Counted from the first letter of the stretch, positions 1 through 7,781 are shown. The stretch is 33,341 bases of DNA from an uncultured Ruminococcus sp. (GCA_902795355.1 CADBKZ010000023.1:5655-38995); one strand, 5' to 3'. Program-made: numbers and translations. The notes: generated by a model not told the origin, from the letters alone.

Positions 1-285
1 CCAAAGGCCGCGTTGGCTTCCGCTCCCGCTTCCACCGCAAATGGCATGCAAAAAATGAAACATCCCTATTCACTGTAGGGCGGGGGCTTGCTCCCGCCGT
101 AAAACAAGCGGGAAAAGGAAATAACAAATATGCGGATATTCACTACCGTTTGTTCGCGAAAAACTTTCACTTCCGGCGGGAGCAAGCCCCCGCCCTACCG
201 TAATAGGGTTTTTCTTTTTCCATGTGCCATTTACAGTGGGAGCAAGCCCCATACAACCGCAGGTTGTTCCCCACGGTAACGGAAA
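1..285. repeat. Modular GTAGGG inverted-repeat element, copy A (cut by the window edge)
   Basis: This gene-free stretch holds a MITE-like element. Perfect 24-nt terminal inverted repeats lie at 76-99 (starting TAGGGCGGGGGCTTGC) and 174-197 (its reverse complement), enclosing an AT-richer core with AAGCGGGAAAAGGAAATAAC. Another end module, related to GGAGCAAGCCCCATACAACC, follows at about 237-278. Related copies lie at about 1535-1757, 25828-26071 and 29430-29690. No transposase gene is nearby, so the element is either non-autonomous or not a transposon. Confidence 0.75.
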
Positions 286-344
286 CATACATTCGTAGAG
301 TGATATGTTTAATGGGGGTTGTTATGGCTTTTCCCTAAATCCCC

Positions 345-550
345 CCACTGTTTGCGAACACCCTTTTATTCCCCTGCGTTTGCTTTTCGGGGGGTGGGGG
401 AGAGTTTGAGAGGGGGCGGGACCCTTTTCGGCATTTCCGTGAAAAATAGCCTTTTTATAGAAATGCTTTTTGCGTGAAAGTTCTTTTTGCCTACTTTTTC
501 TTTCAAGAAAAAGTAGGCGCCCCCTCTCAAGGTCTTTCCCTCTTCTTCTT
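345..550. repeat. Palindrome element, third copy, interrupted by a hairpin unit
   Basis: The sequence from about 345 to 405 (GCGTTTGCTTTTCGGG and flanks) matches the tails next to the 50-nt palindromes at 5299-5348 and 26176-26225. Here the two palindrome arms, TTGAGAGGGGGCG at 406-418 and its reverse complement at 518-530, are separated by about 100 bp. That insert contains a 14-bp perfect hairpin at 489-518 (arm GCCTACTTTTTCTT). The right arm is followed by GGTCT and lies 21 nt after the rimP stop. It may shape the rimP 3' end, but there is no clear T-run on the minus strand. Confidence 0.65.
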
Positions 551-1027
551 TTAATCCTCAAACCGGAAAACGGTTTTGGCGGCGGCGACGGCCGCGCGGG
601 GAAAGCTCTTTTCGGTCTCGCCGACGGTCAGGCGGATCTCGCCGTTCTCGCCGCGCGGGAGCAGGATTCCCGTCCACGATTTTGCGCCGTCGGTCGGGGC
701 GTAGAGCCTGACTTCAACCTCTTTGCCAACGCAGGCGTCGAAATGCGCGTCGGTGCGCAGGTCGCGCTCAATTCCGGTGGAAGAAACTTCCAGATGGTAG
801 GCTTCTTCAATGGGGTCAACCTCGTCAAGAACGGGGTCAATCGCGCGGTGAACGGTTTCGCAATCGTCAATGGTAATGCCGTCCGGCCGATCAATGGAGA
901 TGCGCAGGTACATGTCCGCGCCCTCTTTGACGTACTCGACGTCCCACACCGAGTACCCCAGCCCCTCGATTACGGGGACGACCGCCGCTCTGACCGCGGC
1001 CACCACGCCGCCGCTCGATTTTTTCAT
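551..1027 (-). CDS. rimP: Ribosome maturation factor RimP
   Basis: RimP helps assemble the 30S ribosomal subunit in the cytoplasm. The 158-residue product has the family's usual length and two-domain layout: an N-terminal alpha/beta domain with LGYSVWDVEYVKEG and LRISIDRPDGITIDDCE, then EVSSTGIERDL, followed by a C-terminal Sm-like barrel (VRLYAPTDGAKSWTGIL). Those motifs make the assignment firm. A sigma-A promoter lies upstream at 1148-1176. In most Firmicutes rimP is followed directly by nusA, ylxR and infB. Here at least 550 bp of repeats follow the stop, so rimP appears detached from that operon, although nusA could lie beyond the window edge. Confidence 0.95.
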   Translation of the reverse strand: MKKSSGGVVAAVRAAVVPVIEGLGYSVWDVEYVKEGADMYLRISIDRPDGITIDDCETVHRAIDPVLDEVDPIEEAYHLEVSSTGIERDLRTDAHFDACVGKEVEVRLYAPTDGAKSWTGILLPRGENGEIRLTVGETEKSFPRAAVAAAKTVFRFED

Positions 1028-1147
1028 ACGACACCTCTTTTGCGCGGGGGGAAGCGGGGGGAGACCCGCCGTTCCGCCGATTTTGTCCTTTCAAAAATGA
1101 AGAGCGGGCTTGCGACCCACTCCCATACTCACATTCTACCGTATTAT

Positions 1148-1176
1148 AGTATAACACGCTTTTCCCGCTTTTGCAA
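1148..1176 (-). promoter_or_regulatory. Sigma-A promoter of rimP
   Basis: Read on the minus strand, TTGCAA (-35, plus coordinates 1171-1176) is followed after 17 bp by TATACT (-10, 1148-1153). It points at rimP, about 120 nt away. Confidence 0.7.
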
Positions 1177-1361
1177 TAGGTTTTTCCAAATTTTCCTGAT
1201 TTTTTTGAAAAAATTTTGAACTTTCCTTGCCAAACGCCCGTTCAAGGCGCGTTCAAGGCCTGTCCCGCGCGCGTTTTCGCCCCGTTTTGCCCGAAAAACA
1301 GCCGCCGACGGGTATAAAGACGAATATAAAAAGCGGAAACGGGTTCTTCCGGCGGAGAGTT

Positions 1362-1850
1362 TCCAAATGCCTTCCCTATGGGGGAGGGTGCCGAGCATCG
1401 CGAGGCTGATGAGGCCTCGGCTTGCCGATTTTCCCGTGGGGGTGCCTTACAGAAACCTTGCATCAGGAGCCTCATCCGTCAGACAATCGAGGCTTGACAG
1501 CCTCTCTGTCTGGTACATCGCCTTTCGTTATTATTCCCGTTGGGAACAACCTGCGGTTGTATGGGGCTTGCTCCCGCCGGAAGCGAAAGGTTTTTGCAAA
1601 CAAACGGTAGTGAATATCCGCATATATGTTGTTTCCTTTTTCCGTTTGTTTTGCGGCGGGAGCAAGCCCCCGCCCTACGGTGATAAGCATAATAAAGGCT
1701 ATGTAATGTTCTTTGGGGAGCAAGCACCATACAACCGCAGGTTATTTCCCCTCTGTCCGCAAACGCCGTGAGCCTTCTCCCGTCGGAGAAGGTGGCCGCG
1801 AAGCGGCCGGATGAGGCTTCCGCTTGCTTGTCTCTTCACCTTGCCCGCGC
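1362..1850. repeat. Repeat mosaic between rimP and the AbrB gene, including element copy B
   Basis: No credible gene lies in 1028-2007. From 1362 there are small palindromic units: CTTCCCTATGGGGGAGG, then a conserved 33-nt hairpin at 1480-1512 with arms CAGACA..GAGGC / GCCTC..TGTCTG. At about 1535-1757 lies an inverted copy of the GTAGGG element; its right end at 1654-1677 is the 24-nt terminal repeat and its left end carries the alternative AACAACCTGCGGTTGTATGG module. A gatgaggcttccgcttgc unit at about 1810 closes the mosaic and recurs at about 17316 and 22513. Confidence 0.7.
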
Positions 1851-1880
1851 GGAAAAGGCGCAAAAATTTGCGCGTTTCTC

Positions 1881-1909
1881 TTGACATGCGCGCAAAAAGG
1901 TGGTATACT
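1881..1909 (+). promoter_or_regulatory. Consensus sigma-A promoter of the AbrB-family gene
   Basis: TTGACA (1881-1886) and TATACT (1904-1909) are separated by 17 bp, close to the consensus. It is about 100 nt upstream of the AbrB-family start and probably drives that gene and the PnuC-like gene. Confidence 0.85.
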
Positions 1910-1912
1910 TTT

Positions 1913-1924
1913 CCTACAAGTAGG
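1913..1924. promoter_or_regulatory. Candidate operator palindrome CCTACAAGTAGG
   Basis: A perfect 5-bp inverted repeat (CCTAC / GTAGG, 2-bp spacer) sits 3 bp downstream of the -10 box, over the expected transcription start. AbrB/SpoVT-type regulators commonly autoregulate, so this is a plausible operator for the gene it precedes. That role is inferred from position. Confidence 0.5.
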
Positions 1925-2007
1925 ATTTTTGCGCGGACATTCCCCGCACGGATCCTTTTTCGGAAATCAGCTTCGCGCGGGCGTTCCGCGCGGGAAAGGA
2001 GCATGCC

Positions 2008-2247
2008 ATGGCGCGCGGAAAACAGATTTTGGGTCTGCCAAAGGGAAAACACCTGTTCGGAACCGTGAAGGTGGGCGAAAAGGGGCAAATTGTGATCCCC
2101 AAGGAAGCGCGGGCTTTGTTCGGCATCGGCGCGGGGGATACGCTCCTGATCCTCGGCGACGAATCCACGGGGATCATCGTGACCCGCCCCGACGTGATGA
2201 CCGAGGTTGCCGGTCGGGTATTCCGCAAATTCGACGACGACAGCTGA
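2008..2247 (+). CDS. AbrB/MazE/SpoVT-family DNA-binding regulator
   Basis: This is a small (79-residue) swapped-hairpin transcription factor. Residues 17-60 (LFGTVKVGEKGQIVIPKEAR, then FGIGAGDTLLIL) form the diagnostic AbrB barrel, with the GQIVIPKEAR motif intact. A consensus promoter and a short palindrome precede it, suggesting autoregulation. The start ATG has AAAGGAG at 1995-2001. The short C-terminal tail (RPDVMTEVAGRVFRKFDDDS) does not resemble the SpoVT sensor domain, so it is a stand-alone regulator. The PnuC-like gene follows 117 bp later on the same strand, probably in the same transcript. It is not an antitoxin in any visible toxin pair. Confidence 0.88.
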   Translation: MARGKQILGLPKGKHLFGTVKVGEKGQIVIPKEARALFGIGAGDTLLILGDESTGIIVTRPDVMTEVAGRVFRKFDDDS

Positions 2248-2284
2248 CCCGACCCGAACGACCCCGCTCGTTGCCGTCCGGCGC

Positions 2285-2310
2285 GAAATTTGCGCACCGT
2301 GTGGCGAAAA
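2285..2310 (+). repeat. AAATTTGCG-ACCGTGTGG motif, copy M1
   Basis: This copy reads AAATTTGCGCACCGTGTGG followed by an A-run, and starts 38 nt after the AbrB-family stop, in the gap before the PnuC-like gene. It belongs to a family of about 12 copies in this window. Confidence 0.75.
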
Positions 2311-2364
2311 TCGCGGGTTTTTCCCCGAAAAACACATCTGAAAACAAAGGAAGATCCAATTGCC

Positions 2365-3666
2365 ATGAACAAACAAACCTCCAAACTCAACCCGCCAAAC
2401 CAATCGGCGCGCGTCTGGCGCACGGTCTGCGTTGCGGCCATGTCCGCGCTGATCGTCGTCTCGGTCGTGCTGGCCGCGGTCGCATGCTCGTCCATTTTCG
2501 CTTCCAATCGGGATTACGCCGCCAAGGGTGCGCAGCTTTTCACCGTTTCCGACCTCGGCGACTACGACGACGACAGCACAAAATGCCGCGTGGAGTTCAC
2601 GTCCGCCGACGGAAACTACTCCTATTTCCACACGTATACCTATGAAGAATGGGAAGAACTCCCCGAAAACGCCGACGGATACAACGAAACCGTCGGCCCG
2701 CACACCACCGTAACGGGTCACATTTTCGAGACTCCCGACGGCACATACGCCGTGTTCGCCCCCGAACACCGCTCGGCCGATTCCCCGCTCCCAACCGCCG
2801 CGGAGATCCGCGCCGCGCTCCGCACCGCCCGAACGCTGAACGCCGCGCCATTGCTCAACGCGGCCATGGCGGTGGCTCTTGCCGCCATCGGCTTTGCCAT
2901 TATGGCGTTTGCTGGCAAGCATTTCACCACCTATGAAAAATGCTGGTTCCTTTCCATTATGGTGCTGGCCGCAATTTTCGCGGTGATCTTTCCCGAAGAG
3001 GACGTCAACGGCGTCAACGGCCTGATTATTATGGCCCTCTACCTCGCGGACACGCTCCTGAACATTCTTTGCGAACTGTTGATCTCCAAGCAGAGCAAGT
3101 GGAATTTCATTGTTTCGGTGTTCGTGGAGATTACCGAAATTGCCATTTGCCTCGTTCTCGCCTACCGATTTGCCACCATGATTTCCACGCTCTTCTTCTG
3201 GCTGCCGATCGACATCATCAGCTTCATCAATTGGAACAAGCACCCCGACCGCGCCGAGGACGAGCTGACGCAGGTGCGCCGCATGCGCGGTTGGCAGGAA
3301 ATTCTCGTTCTGGTCGGCATTGCGGTGTGGACGGTGGGCATTGGGTATCTGCTGACCCTGATGGACTTCGGCACCGACCTTTTCCACGGCAACGAGGCCC
3401 TCTACATTGCGGTTTGCTACCTTGATGCCTGCGTAACCGCCGTTGGCATTGCGAACGGACTGTTCATCTTTTTCCGGTTTGAAGAGCAGTGGTTCGCTTG
3501 GATTCTGGACGCGGTTCTGGAAGGAGTGATCAACATTCTTTCGGGTCAGTTCGTCCTGCTCGTTCTCAAAGCGGGGTACCTGACCAACTCGACCTACGGC
3601 TACATCAAATGGCGAAAGTACATTAAAACCCATCCCGAACTTGCGCAAAAGAAGAGCTTCTTTTAA
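2365..3666 (+). CDS. PnuC-like membrane transporter with long N-terminal extension
   Basis: The product is a 433-residue polytopic membrane protein. Residues about 215-430 resemble PnuC-type vitamin transporters (nicotinamide riboside or related precursors): several hydrophobic helices, PIDIISFINWNKHP, a YLDACVTAVG helix, EEQWFAWILDAV and the C-terminal TNSTYGYIKWRKY. PnuC proteins are usually about 200-250 residues, so the first 200 or so residues are extra: one helix (about 20-45), an extracytoplasmic stretch rich in D, Y and T, and a second helix pair near 170-210. The ATG at 2365 is chosen because AAAGGAAG precedes it. It follows the AbrB-family regulator, which may control it. The substrate cannot be read from sequence. 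Confidence 0.72.
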   Translation: MNKQTSKLNPPNQSARVWRTVCVAAMSALIVVSVVLAAVACSSIFASNRDYAAKGAQLFTVSDLGDYDDDSTKCRVEFTSADGNYSYFHTYTYEEWEELPENADGYNETVGPHTTVTGHIFETPDGTYAVFAPEHRSADSPLPTAAEIRAALRTARTLNAAPLLNAAMAVALAAIGFAIMAFAGKHFTTYEKCWFLSIMVLAAIFAVIFPEEDVNGVNGLIIMALYLADTLLNILCELLISKQSKWNFIVSVFVEITEIAICLVLAYRFATMISTLFFWLPIDIISFINWNKHPDRAEDELTQVRRMRGWQEILVLVGIAVWTVGIGYLLTLMDFGTDLFHGNEALYIAVCYLDACVTAVGIANGLFIFFRFEEQWFAWILDAVLEGVINILSGQFVLLVLKAGYLTNSTYGYIKWRKYIKTHPELAQKKSFF

Positions 3667-3716
3667 GACATTGCCGCGCCATCCAAGGCGCATCCGTTTG
3701 CGCATTTCCCCGCCGA

Positions 3717-3760
3717 GAGCGCGCCGGACCTTTGTGGTTCGGCGCGCTCGCCTTTGTTTT
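3717..3760 (+). terminator. Intrinsic terminator after the PnuC-like gene
   Basis: A 14-bp stem (GAGCGCGCCGGACC, 3717-3730, pairing with 3736-3749 through one G-U) with a 5-nt loop is followed by the T-rich GCCTTTGTTTTA. Confidence 0.8.
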
Positions 3761-3837
3761 ACAACCCCCGAAAAGGCGAAAAATGAATCGCCAACCGCCG
3801 TTTTTCGCGGAATCCGACACGGATTTTTCGCGAAGCA

Positions 3838-3866
3838 TTGACTTTTCGGCCGTTTTGTGGTAAGAT
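3838..3866 (+). promoter_or_regulatory. Sigma-A promoter of the YjdF-family gene
   Basis: TTGACT (3838-3843), a 17-bp spacer and TAAGAT (3861-3866) lie about 80 nt upstream of the start codon at 3948 and just after the preceding terminator. Confidence 0.65.
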
Positions 3867-3947
3867 AATAGCAACAACGGGAGCCGAAAACGAAGAACCG
3901 CCCGCGGCTTCGCCCCCCAAACGATTCCGGAAAGGAGAGCGATCCCT

Positions 3948-4802
3948 TTGAAAAAAGCGTTTCCCGCGTCTCCCGCGACGCGAAAAAGAATCAACACCCT
4001 GCTTTATATCGGCGCGGTGGTCAGCTTTGCGGCTCCGATTGTGTTTCTGGCGATCCGATGGATCGCCAGAGGCGACGCGGCGGACGTTTCCGGCTACCGC
4101 ACCCCCGCCGACTACGCGCTGATGATTACGCAGTGCGTTCTCGGGTTGCTGGCCATCCATCTGCCCATGGTCCTCGGAAACCGCTTTCGGTTCGAGGTCC
4201 CGCAGCTGCTTTACGTGCTGTTCGTCCTCTTCCTCTATTGCGCCATTTTCCTTGGCGAAGTGCGCAGTTTTTACTACCGTGTGCCGCATTGGGACGTGGT
4301 TCTGCATTCGTTCAGCAGCATGATGGCGGGGTTCTTCGGCACCATGGTTATCGCCATTTTCAACCGCGACGAGCATGCCGCAACCAAGCTCGCCCCGCGG
4401 TTTGTGGGCGCGTTTTCGTTCTGCTTCGGCTTTTCGCTCGGCGCGCTTTGGGAGATTTACGAATACATTCTGGACGGCCTGTTCGGCTACAACATGCAAA
4501 AATTCGCCCTTCCGGACGGAACGATCCTGATGGGACACGCCGCCCTCGGCGACACCATGAAAGACCTGATGGTGGACGCGCTCGGCGCGCTGATTGCGGC
4601 AATTGTGGGCGTTGTCACCATCCGCAAAGGAAAGCGGTGGCTGATGCCCTGCCTGACCGAAAAATCAACGAAAGCTCCATCGAGCGCGGCGGAGCCGAGC
4701 GACCCCGAGGCGGTTTCCGCCCTGTCGGCGGCGGTCGCGGAAGAGGAAGCCGCCCCCGAACCCGAGCCGTCGGCTTTTGCGGAAAGCGGAAGTCGGCATT
4801 AA
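3948..4802 (+). CDS. YjdF/DUF2238-family integral membrane protein
   Basis: This 284-residue membrane protein has about six helices between residues 15 and 225. Family-typical features are HWDVVLHSFSSMMAGFFGT, FSFCFGFSLGALWEIYEYI and the GDTMKDLMVDALGAL block; the conserved charged residues within helices (D, H, E) match the DUF2238 pattern. No biochemical role is established for the family. The last 60 residues are an Ala/Glu/Pro-rich cytoplasmic tail not expected in the family. The start has GGAAAGGAG upstream, and a sigma-A promoter sits at 3838-3866. The RNHCP gene follows 155 bp later, with a degenerate copy of the dispersed motif (about 4823-4847) in the gap. Confidence 0.82.
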   Translation: MKKAFPASPATRKRINTLLYIGAVVSFAAPIVFLAIRWIARGDAADVSGYRTPADYALMITQCVLGLLAIHLPMVLGNRFRFEVPQLLYVLFVLFLYCAIFLGEVRSFYYRVPHWDVVLHSFSSMMAGFFGTMVIAIFNRDEHAATKLAPRFVGAFSFCFGFSLGALWEIYEYILDGLFGYNMQKFALPDGTILMGHAALGDTMKDLMVDALGALIAAIVGVVTIRKGKRWLMPCLTEKSTKAPSSAAEPSDPEAVSALSAAVAEEEAAPEPEPSAFAESGSRH

Positions 4803-4822
4803 AAACAGGCGAAAAACCGCGA

Positions 4823-4847
4823 TTTTCCACCACACGCACGCGAAATT
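4823..4847 (-). repeat. AAATTTGCG-ACCGTGTGG motif, degenerate copy M2
   Basis: This is the reverse orientation of the motif with small indels (TTTTCCACCACACGCACGCG then AAATTT), 21 nt after the YjdF-family stop. Confidence 0.45.
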
Positions 4848-4957
4848 TCGCGGGTTTCGGTCTGTTTTGCCCGTTCGGGCGTTAAAAGAAAGCAAAAAAG
4901 CGTTTTTCGCACAGACGGTATCAAAAAAATCGGCTTTCCCCACCGAAAGGAGCGCGC

Positions 4958-5284
4958 ATGGAACAAAGGCGGTTTACCAAAAACGATAGCGGGTTTGTCT
5001 GCGGCCATTGCGGCAAGGTCGTGGAGCCTTTGGGGTATACGTCCCGCAACCACTGCCCGTTCTGCCTGTGGTCGCTCCATGTGGACGTAAACCCCGGGGA
5101 CCGCGCCAACGAATGCGGCGGGCTGATGGAGCCGATCCGCGTCGAGCCGGACGCGCGGCGGGGATATATAATCGTTCATCGGTGCCTGAAATGCGGCGCG
5201 GAACGCCGCAACCGCGCCGCCCACGAAGCCGCCGTTCAGCCCGACAACCTTTCTCTGCTGATTCGCTTCACCGCGGGCAAATAG
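4958..5284 (+). CDS. RNHCP-domain zinc-ribbon protein
   Basis: This 108-residue protein is recognisable as an RNHCP-domain protein from the signature SRNHCPFCLWSLHVD followed by PGDR. It has two Cys-x2-Cys knuckles near the N-terminus (CGHCGK at about 15-20 and CPFC) and a further CLKCG near residue 79, consistent with zinc ribbons. The molecular role of the family is not known; an RNA- or DNA-related role is only guessed from the fold. The ATG follows GAAAGGAG. Fifteen nucleotides after the stop begins a perfect 50-nt palindrome that probably ends the transcript. Confidence 0.87.
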   Translation: MEQRRFTKNDSGFVCGHCGKVVEPLGYTSRNHCPFCLWSLHVDVNPGDRANECGGLMEPIRVEPDARRGYIIVHRCLKCGAERRNRAAHEAAVQPDNLSLLIRFTAGK

Positions 5285-5298
5285 CGCAAAAAAAGACC

Positions 5299-5348
5299 TT
5301 GGAGAGGGGGAACCCCCTTTTCGCGAAAAGGGGGTTCCCCCTCTCCAA
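5299..5348. terminator. Perfect 50-nt palindrome after the RNHCP gene
   Basis: Arms of 25 bp (left arm starts TTGGAGAGGGGGAACCCCC and ends TTTTCG) are exactly complementary, meeting at CGCG. The element starts 15 nt after the stop, preceded by AGACC. The sequence to its right (CTCTTTCCCTTCCCGAAAAG then CAAACACGG) is shared, inverted, with the element at 26140-26225. It is probably a transcript-end structure, although no T-run follows. Confidence 0.65.
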
Positions 5349-6175
5349 ACCTCTTTCCCTTCCCGAAAAGCAAACACGGAAAAATAAAGGGTGTTTTCGG
5401 ACGGCGGGAAGAAAGCGGAAATGAATGTGCTTTTCTTTCCCTATACCTGCCATCTATCGGTTGTTACTTTGAGCCTTCCCCAGCGGGGAAGGTGGATTGC
5501 CGCGGAGCGGCAAGACGGATGAGGAGAGAAACATTTTGTTTTTCTTCCCATGTTTCTGCTATTTATTTGTTATTGTTACTTTATGATTTACAAACAATCA
5601 CTTTTATCTGCTAAAACTTGCTCTCCTCATCCATAAGTCGCTTGCGACTTTGACACCATTCCCCGCAGGGGGTTGGCTCACGGCGTTCGCGGACAGCGGG
5701 AAAAAAGAGGAAAAGTGAAGTTCCCATGGGGGAGCTGGCACGCGATAGCGTGACGGAGAGGGCGGTTGAATGCTAACCCTCTCCGGCTGCTTGCAGCCTG
5801 ACCTCATCCCCGTGGGCGAGGCAAAGAGACAGACAAATGGTAGCCTCATCCGCCTCGCGTTGCTCGGCACCTTCCCCCAAGGGGAAGGCTCAAAGGCCTC
5901 ATCCGTAAGTCGCTTGCGACTTTGGCACCATTCCCCCATGGGGAAGGCTTCAAGAAACATTTCATTGGAAACTCCTTTCGTCACGCCCGCAAGCGTGCGC
6001 GCCACCTCCCCCAAGGAGGAGGTCAAATAACAACCAATTGGAAAAGCAGTATCTTTTGGCATTCTTCCCTCTGTTAACAACTTTTACCTCCACCATCGGG
6101 GGAGGGGGACCGCGAGCGGAGCGAGTGGTGGAAGGAGTCCTTTCCAAAAAAAATTCCGCAAACACCCCCTATGGA
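5349..6175. repeat. Repeat mosaic between the RNHCP and DJ-1 genes
   Basis: No gene is credible here. The stretch is a patchwork of short palindromic modules: CCTTCCCC..GGGGAAGG hairpins at about 5474, 5870 and 5930; GGATTGCCGCGGAGCGGCAA followed by GACGGATGAGG at about 5493-5521; repeated CATAAGTCGCTTGCGACTTT units at about 5632 and 5908; and CCACCTCCCCCAAGG at about 6001. The same modules recur at 17085-17990, 19110-19460, 22370-23180 and 29380-29410. Confidence 0.7.
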
Positions 6176-6179
6176 TAAG

Positions 6180-6308
6180 ACCATAACTGCGTAAAAGTTC
6201 TTTTGGTCCTTTTCTTTCAAGAAAAGGACGACCTTAACGGTCTCTTGACCTTCAAGACGACCTTAACAGTCTCTTGACCTTAATTAACACGCCCTTGACC
6301 TTAAAAAA
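6180..6308 (+). repeat. Hairpin plus spaced GACCTT units, forming the 5' leader of the DJ-1 gene
   Basis: A perfect hairpin at 6206-6229 (arm GTCCTTTTCTT) is followed by five GACCTT units starting at 6230, 6247, 6259, 6276 and 6297 (spacings 17, 12, 17, 21). The last runs into the A-rich ribosome binding site of the gene at 6324. A mirror-image unit with spacings 17, 13, 17, 20 precedes the CPBP gene at 25682-25783. No clear -35/-10 pair is visible inside. Confidence 0.7.
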
Positions 6309-6323
6309 AGGAGAACTTGAAAA

Positions 6324-6866
6324 ATGGTGTATATGTTTCTTGCGAACGGCTTTGAAGAGGCGGAAGCCCTGCTCCCGCTGGACATTTTGCGGCGGGGCGG
6401 CGTTGACGTTACCACCGTTGCGGTGGGCGGCGGCGACATTGTGGTAGGCTCGCACGGCGTGCGCGTTGGAGCCGACATCCCCGACGCCATGTTTCGGGAT
6501 AGCCGCCCCGAGGCCGTTATTCTCCCCGGGGGCATGCCGGGGGCGGAGAACCTTGCGGCGTCGAAAACGGTCGAGGTCGCGCTGCGCGTCACGGCCGCGG
6601 GCGGCGGGTTGCTCTGCGCCATTTGCGCCGCGCCGTTCGTGCTCGGAAAGTACGGCTATCTGGTCGGAAAATCGGCCGTCTGCTTCCCCGGGTTCGAGGG
6701 TCGGCTGACCGGTGCCGAGATCAGCCCGAACCGCGTCGTTCGGGACGGAAACGTGATTACGGCGGCGGGAATGGGCGTTGCCGACGAGTTCGGATTTGAA
6801 ATTCTGCGCGCGCTGCGGGGGATCGACGTTGCCGACGGCGTGCGGCGAGCCATCCTCGCGATCTGA
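6324..6866 (+). CDS. DJ-1/PfpI-family protein
   Basis: This 180-residue cytoplasmic protein belongs to the DJ-1/ThiJ/PfpI superfamily, in which glyoxalase, deglycase or redox-chaperone roles have been reported. The fold signature is complete: NGFEEAEALLPLDILRRGG at 8-26 with the partner glutamate E14, VILPGGMPGAENL at 65-77 and the nucleophile elbow CAICAAPFVLGK with C101. The C-terminal GADEFGFEIL-like segment reads GVADEFGFEILRAL, as in YajL-type members. AAAGGAGAA at 6307-6315 supports the start. The folate gene begins 4 nt after its stop, so the two are very likely co-transcribed and perhaps translationally coupled. Confidence 0.92.
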   Translation: MVYMFLANGFEEAEALLPLDILRRGGVDVTTVAVGGGDIVVGSHGVRVGADIPDAMFRDSRPEAVILPGGMPGAENLAASKTVEVALRVTAAGGGLLCAICAAPFVLGKYGYLVGKSAVCFPGFEGRLTGAEISPNRVVRDGNVITAAGMGVADEFGFEILRALRGIDVADGVRRAILAI

Positions 6867-6869
6867 CCG

Positions 6870-7538
6870 ATGTTTTTTGGAAGCAAAGAGCCGAAAACCG
6901 ACGACAGGTCGCAAAATCGAGTCCCCCAAGCCGTGCCGTCGCCGGACGGACGGGCATGGACGAATCCCGACGCGGATCGCTTCCCGCCGGATAAAAACGG
7001 GCTGCGCCGTCAGCTCCTCGCAAAGCGCGACGCCATCCCGCCCGAGGAGCGGCGGGCGCGAGACGAAGCGATCGTCGCCGGCATAGTCGGGCTGGCCGCG
7101 TTCACCCGCGCAACGGCGGCGCTTTTGTACGTGCCGGTCGGGTCGGAGATCAACGTCTGGCCGCTGGCGCGCGAGGCGTGGCGGCGGGGCATTCCCGTCG
7201 GGTTTCCCGTTTGCGATCGCAAAAGCGGAACGCTGACATTTCGCCGCGCGTTTGCGGACGTGCCTTTGGTCAAGGGCGCGTTCGGCATCCCCATCCCGCC
7301 CGAGGACGCGCCGCGCCTTGTTCCGGACGCCGGAACACTCTGCGTGCCGCCCGCCCTCGGGTACGATCAGAACCGCGTTCGCATCGGTTACGGCGGCGGG
7401 TACTACGACCGTTTTCTCGCCGTTTTTTCGGGTGTTGCGGTCGGCGCGGCATATCGGGAAAACGTTCTCCCCTCGGTGTTCGCCGAGGCGCACGACCGGC
7501 CGGTTTCGGTTCTTGTAACCGAGAACGGCATTCTGTAA
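6870..7538 (+). CDS. 5-formyltetrahydrofolate cyclo-ligase
   Basis: This enzyme converts 5-formyl-THF to 5,10-methenyl-THF with ATP, recycling a folate storage form in the cytoplasm. Diagnostic segments are KNGLRRQLLAKRDAI near residue 42, LLYVPVGSEINVWPLAREA, GFPVCDRKSGTLTFRR and the ATP/Mg site RIGYGGGYYDRFL. The protein is 222 residues; the first 40 or so (rich in D, P, R) are not part of the normal fold. Translation might instead begin at a GTG near 6933, but the ATG 4 nt after the DJ-1 stop favours coupled initiation. Three copies of the dispersed AAATTTGCG motif follow within 130 nt. Confidence 0.93.
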   Translation: MFFGSKEPKTDDRSQNRVPQAVPSPDGRAWTNPDADRFPPDKNGLRRQLLAKRDAIPPEERRARDEAIVAGIVGLAAFTRATAALLYVPVGSEINVWPLAREAWRRGIPVGFPVCDRKSGTLTFRRAFADVPLVKGAFGIPIPPEDAPRLVPDAGTLCVPPALGYDQNRVRIGYGGGYYDRFLAVFSGVAVGAAYRENVLPSVFAEAHDRPVSVLVTENGIL

Positions 7539-7547
7539 AATTGCCGA

Positions 7548-7665
7548 TTTTTGACCACATGGTACGCAAATTTTGAAAAATCACCGTCAAAAAACGCCGA
7601 TTTTCAACCGCACGGTGCGCAAATTTCCGTAGAAAAGCCTTTTTCGGCCGCACGGTACGCAAAAA
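7548..7665 (-). repeat. Three tandem copies (M3-M5) of the AAATTTGCG-ACCGTGTGG motif
   Basis: Copies at 7548-7573, 7601-7626 and 7641-7665 are in reverse orientation (core CCACATGGTACGCAAATTT, CCGCACGGTGCGCAAATTT and CCGCACGGTACGCAAAAA), 53 and 40 nt apart. Each is preceded by a CGCCGATTTT-like or CCTTTTT stretch. They occupy most of the gap between the folate gene and mnmG. Confidence 0.8.
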
Positions 7666-7781
7666 CGCGGCCGAGGCGGGCCGAGACGGACATTTTGCGG
7701 CATTTGCGCTTGTTTTGGCGTAAAAACCTTCTTTTTTTGATACATGTTTGCGAAAACCCCTGTTTTGGAAAGGAAAGACCC

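Noticed and set aside
470..1219. Plus-strand open frame overlapping rimP
   Set aside because: The minus-strand RimP assignment is clear, and the plus-strand translation has no family features and spans repeats.
1699..3705. Open frame of over 660 codons opposite the AbrB-family and PnuC-like genes
   Set aside because: Its sequence is Arg/Gly/His-rich with no family features, and it runs through repeats, a promoter and two genes on the other strand.
7551..7781. N-terminal extension of MnmG by 77 codons
   Set aside because: The frame is open only through three copies of the dispersed motif; the conserved MnmG start lies just after the ATG at 7782, which has a strong ribosome binding site.
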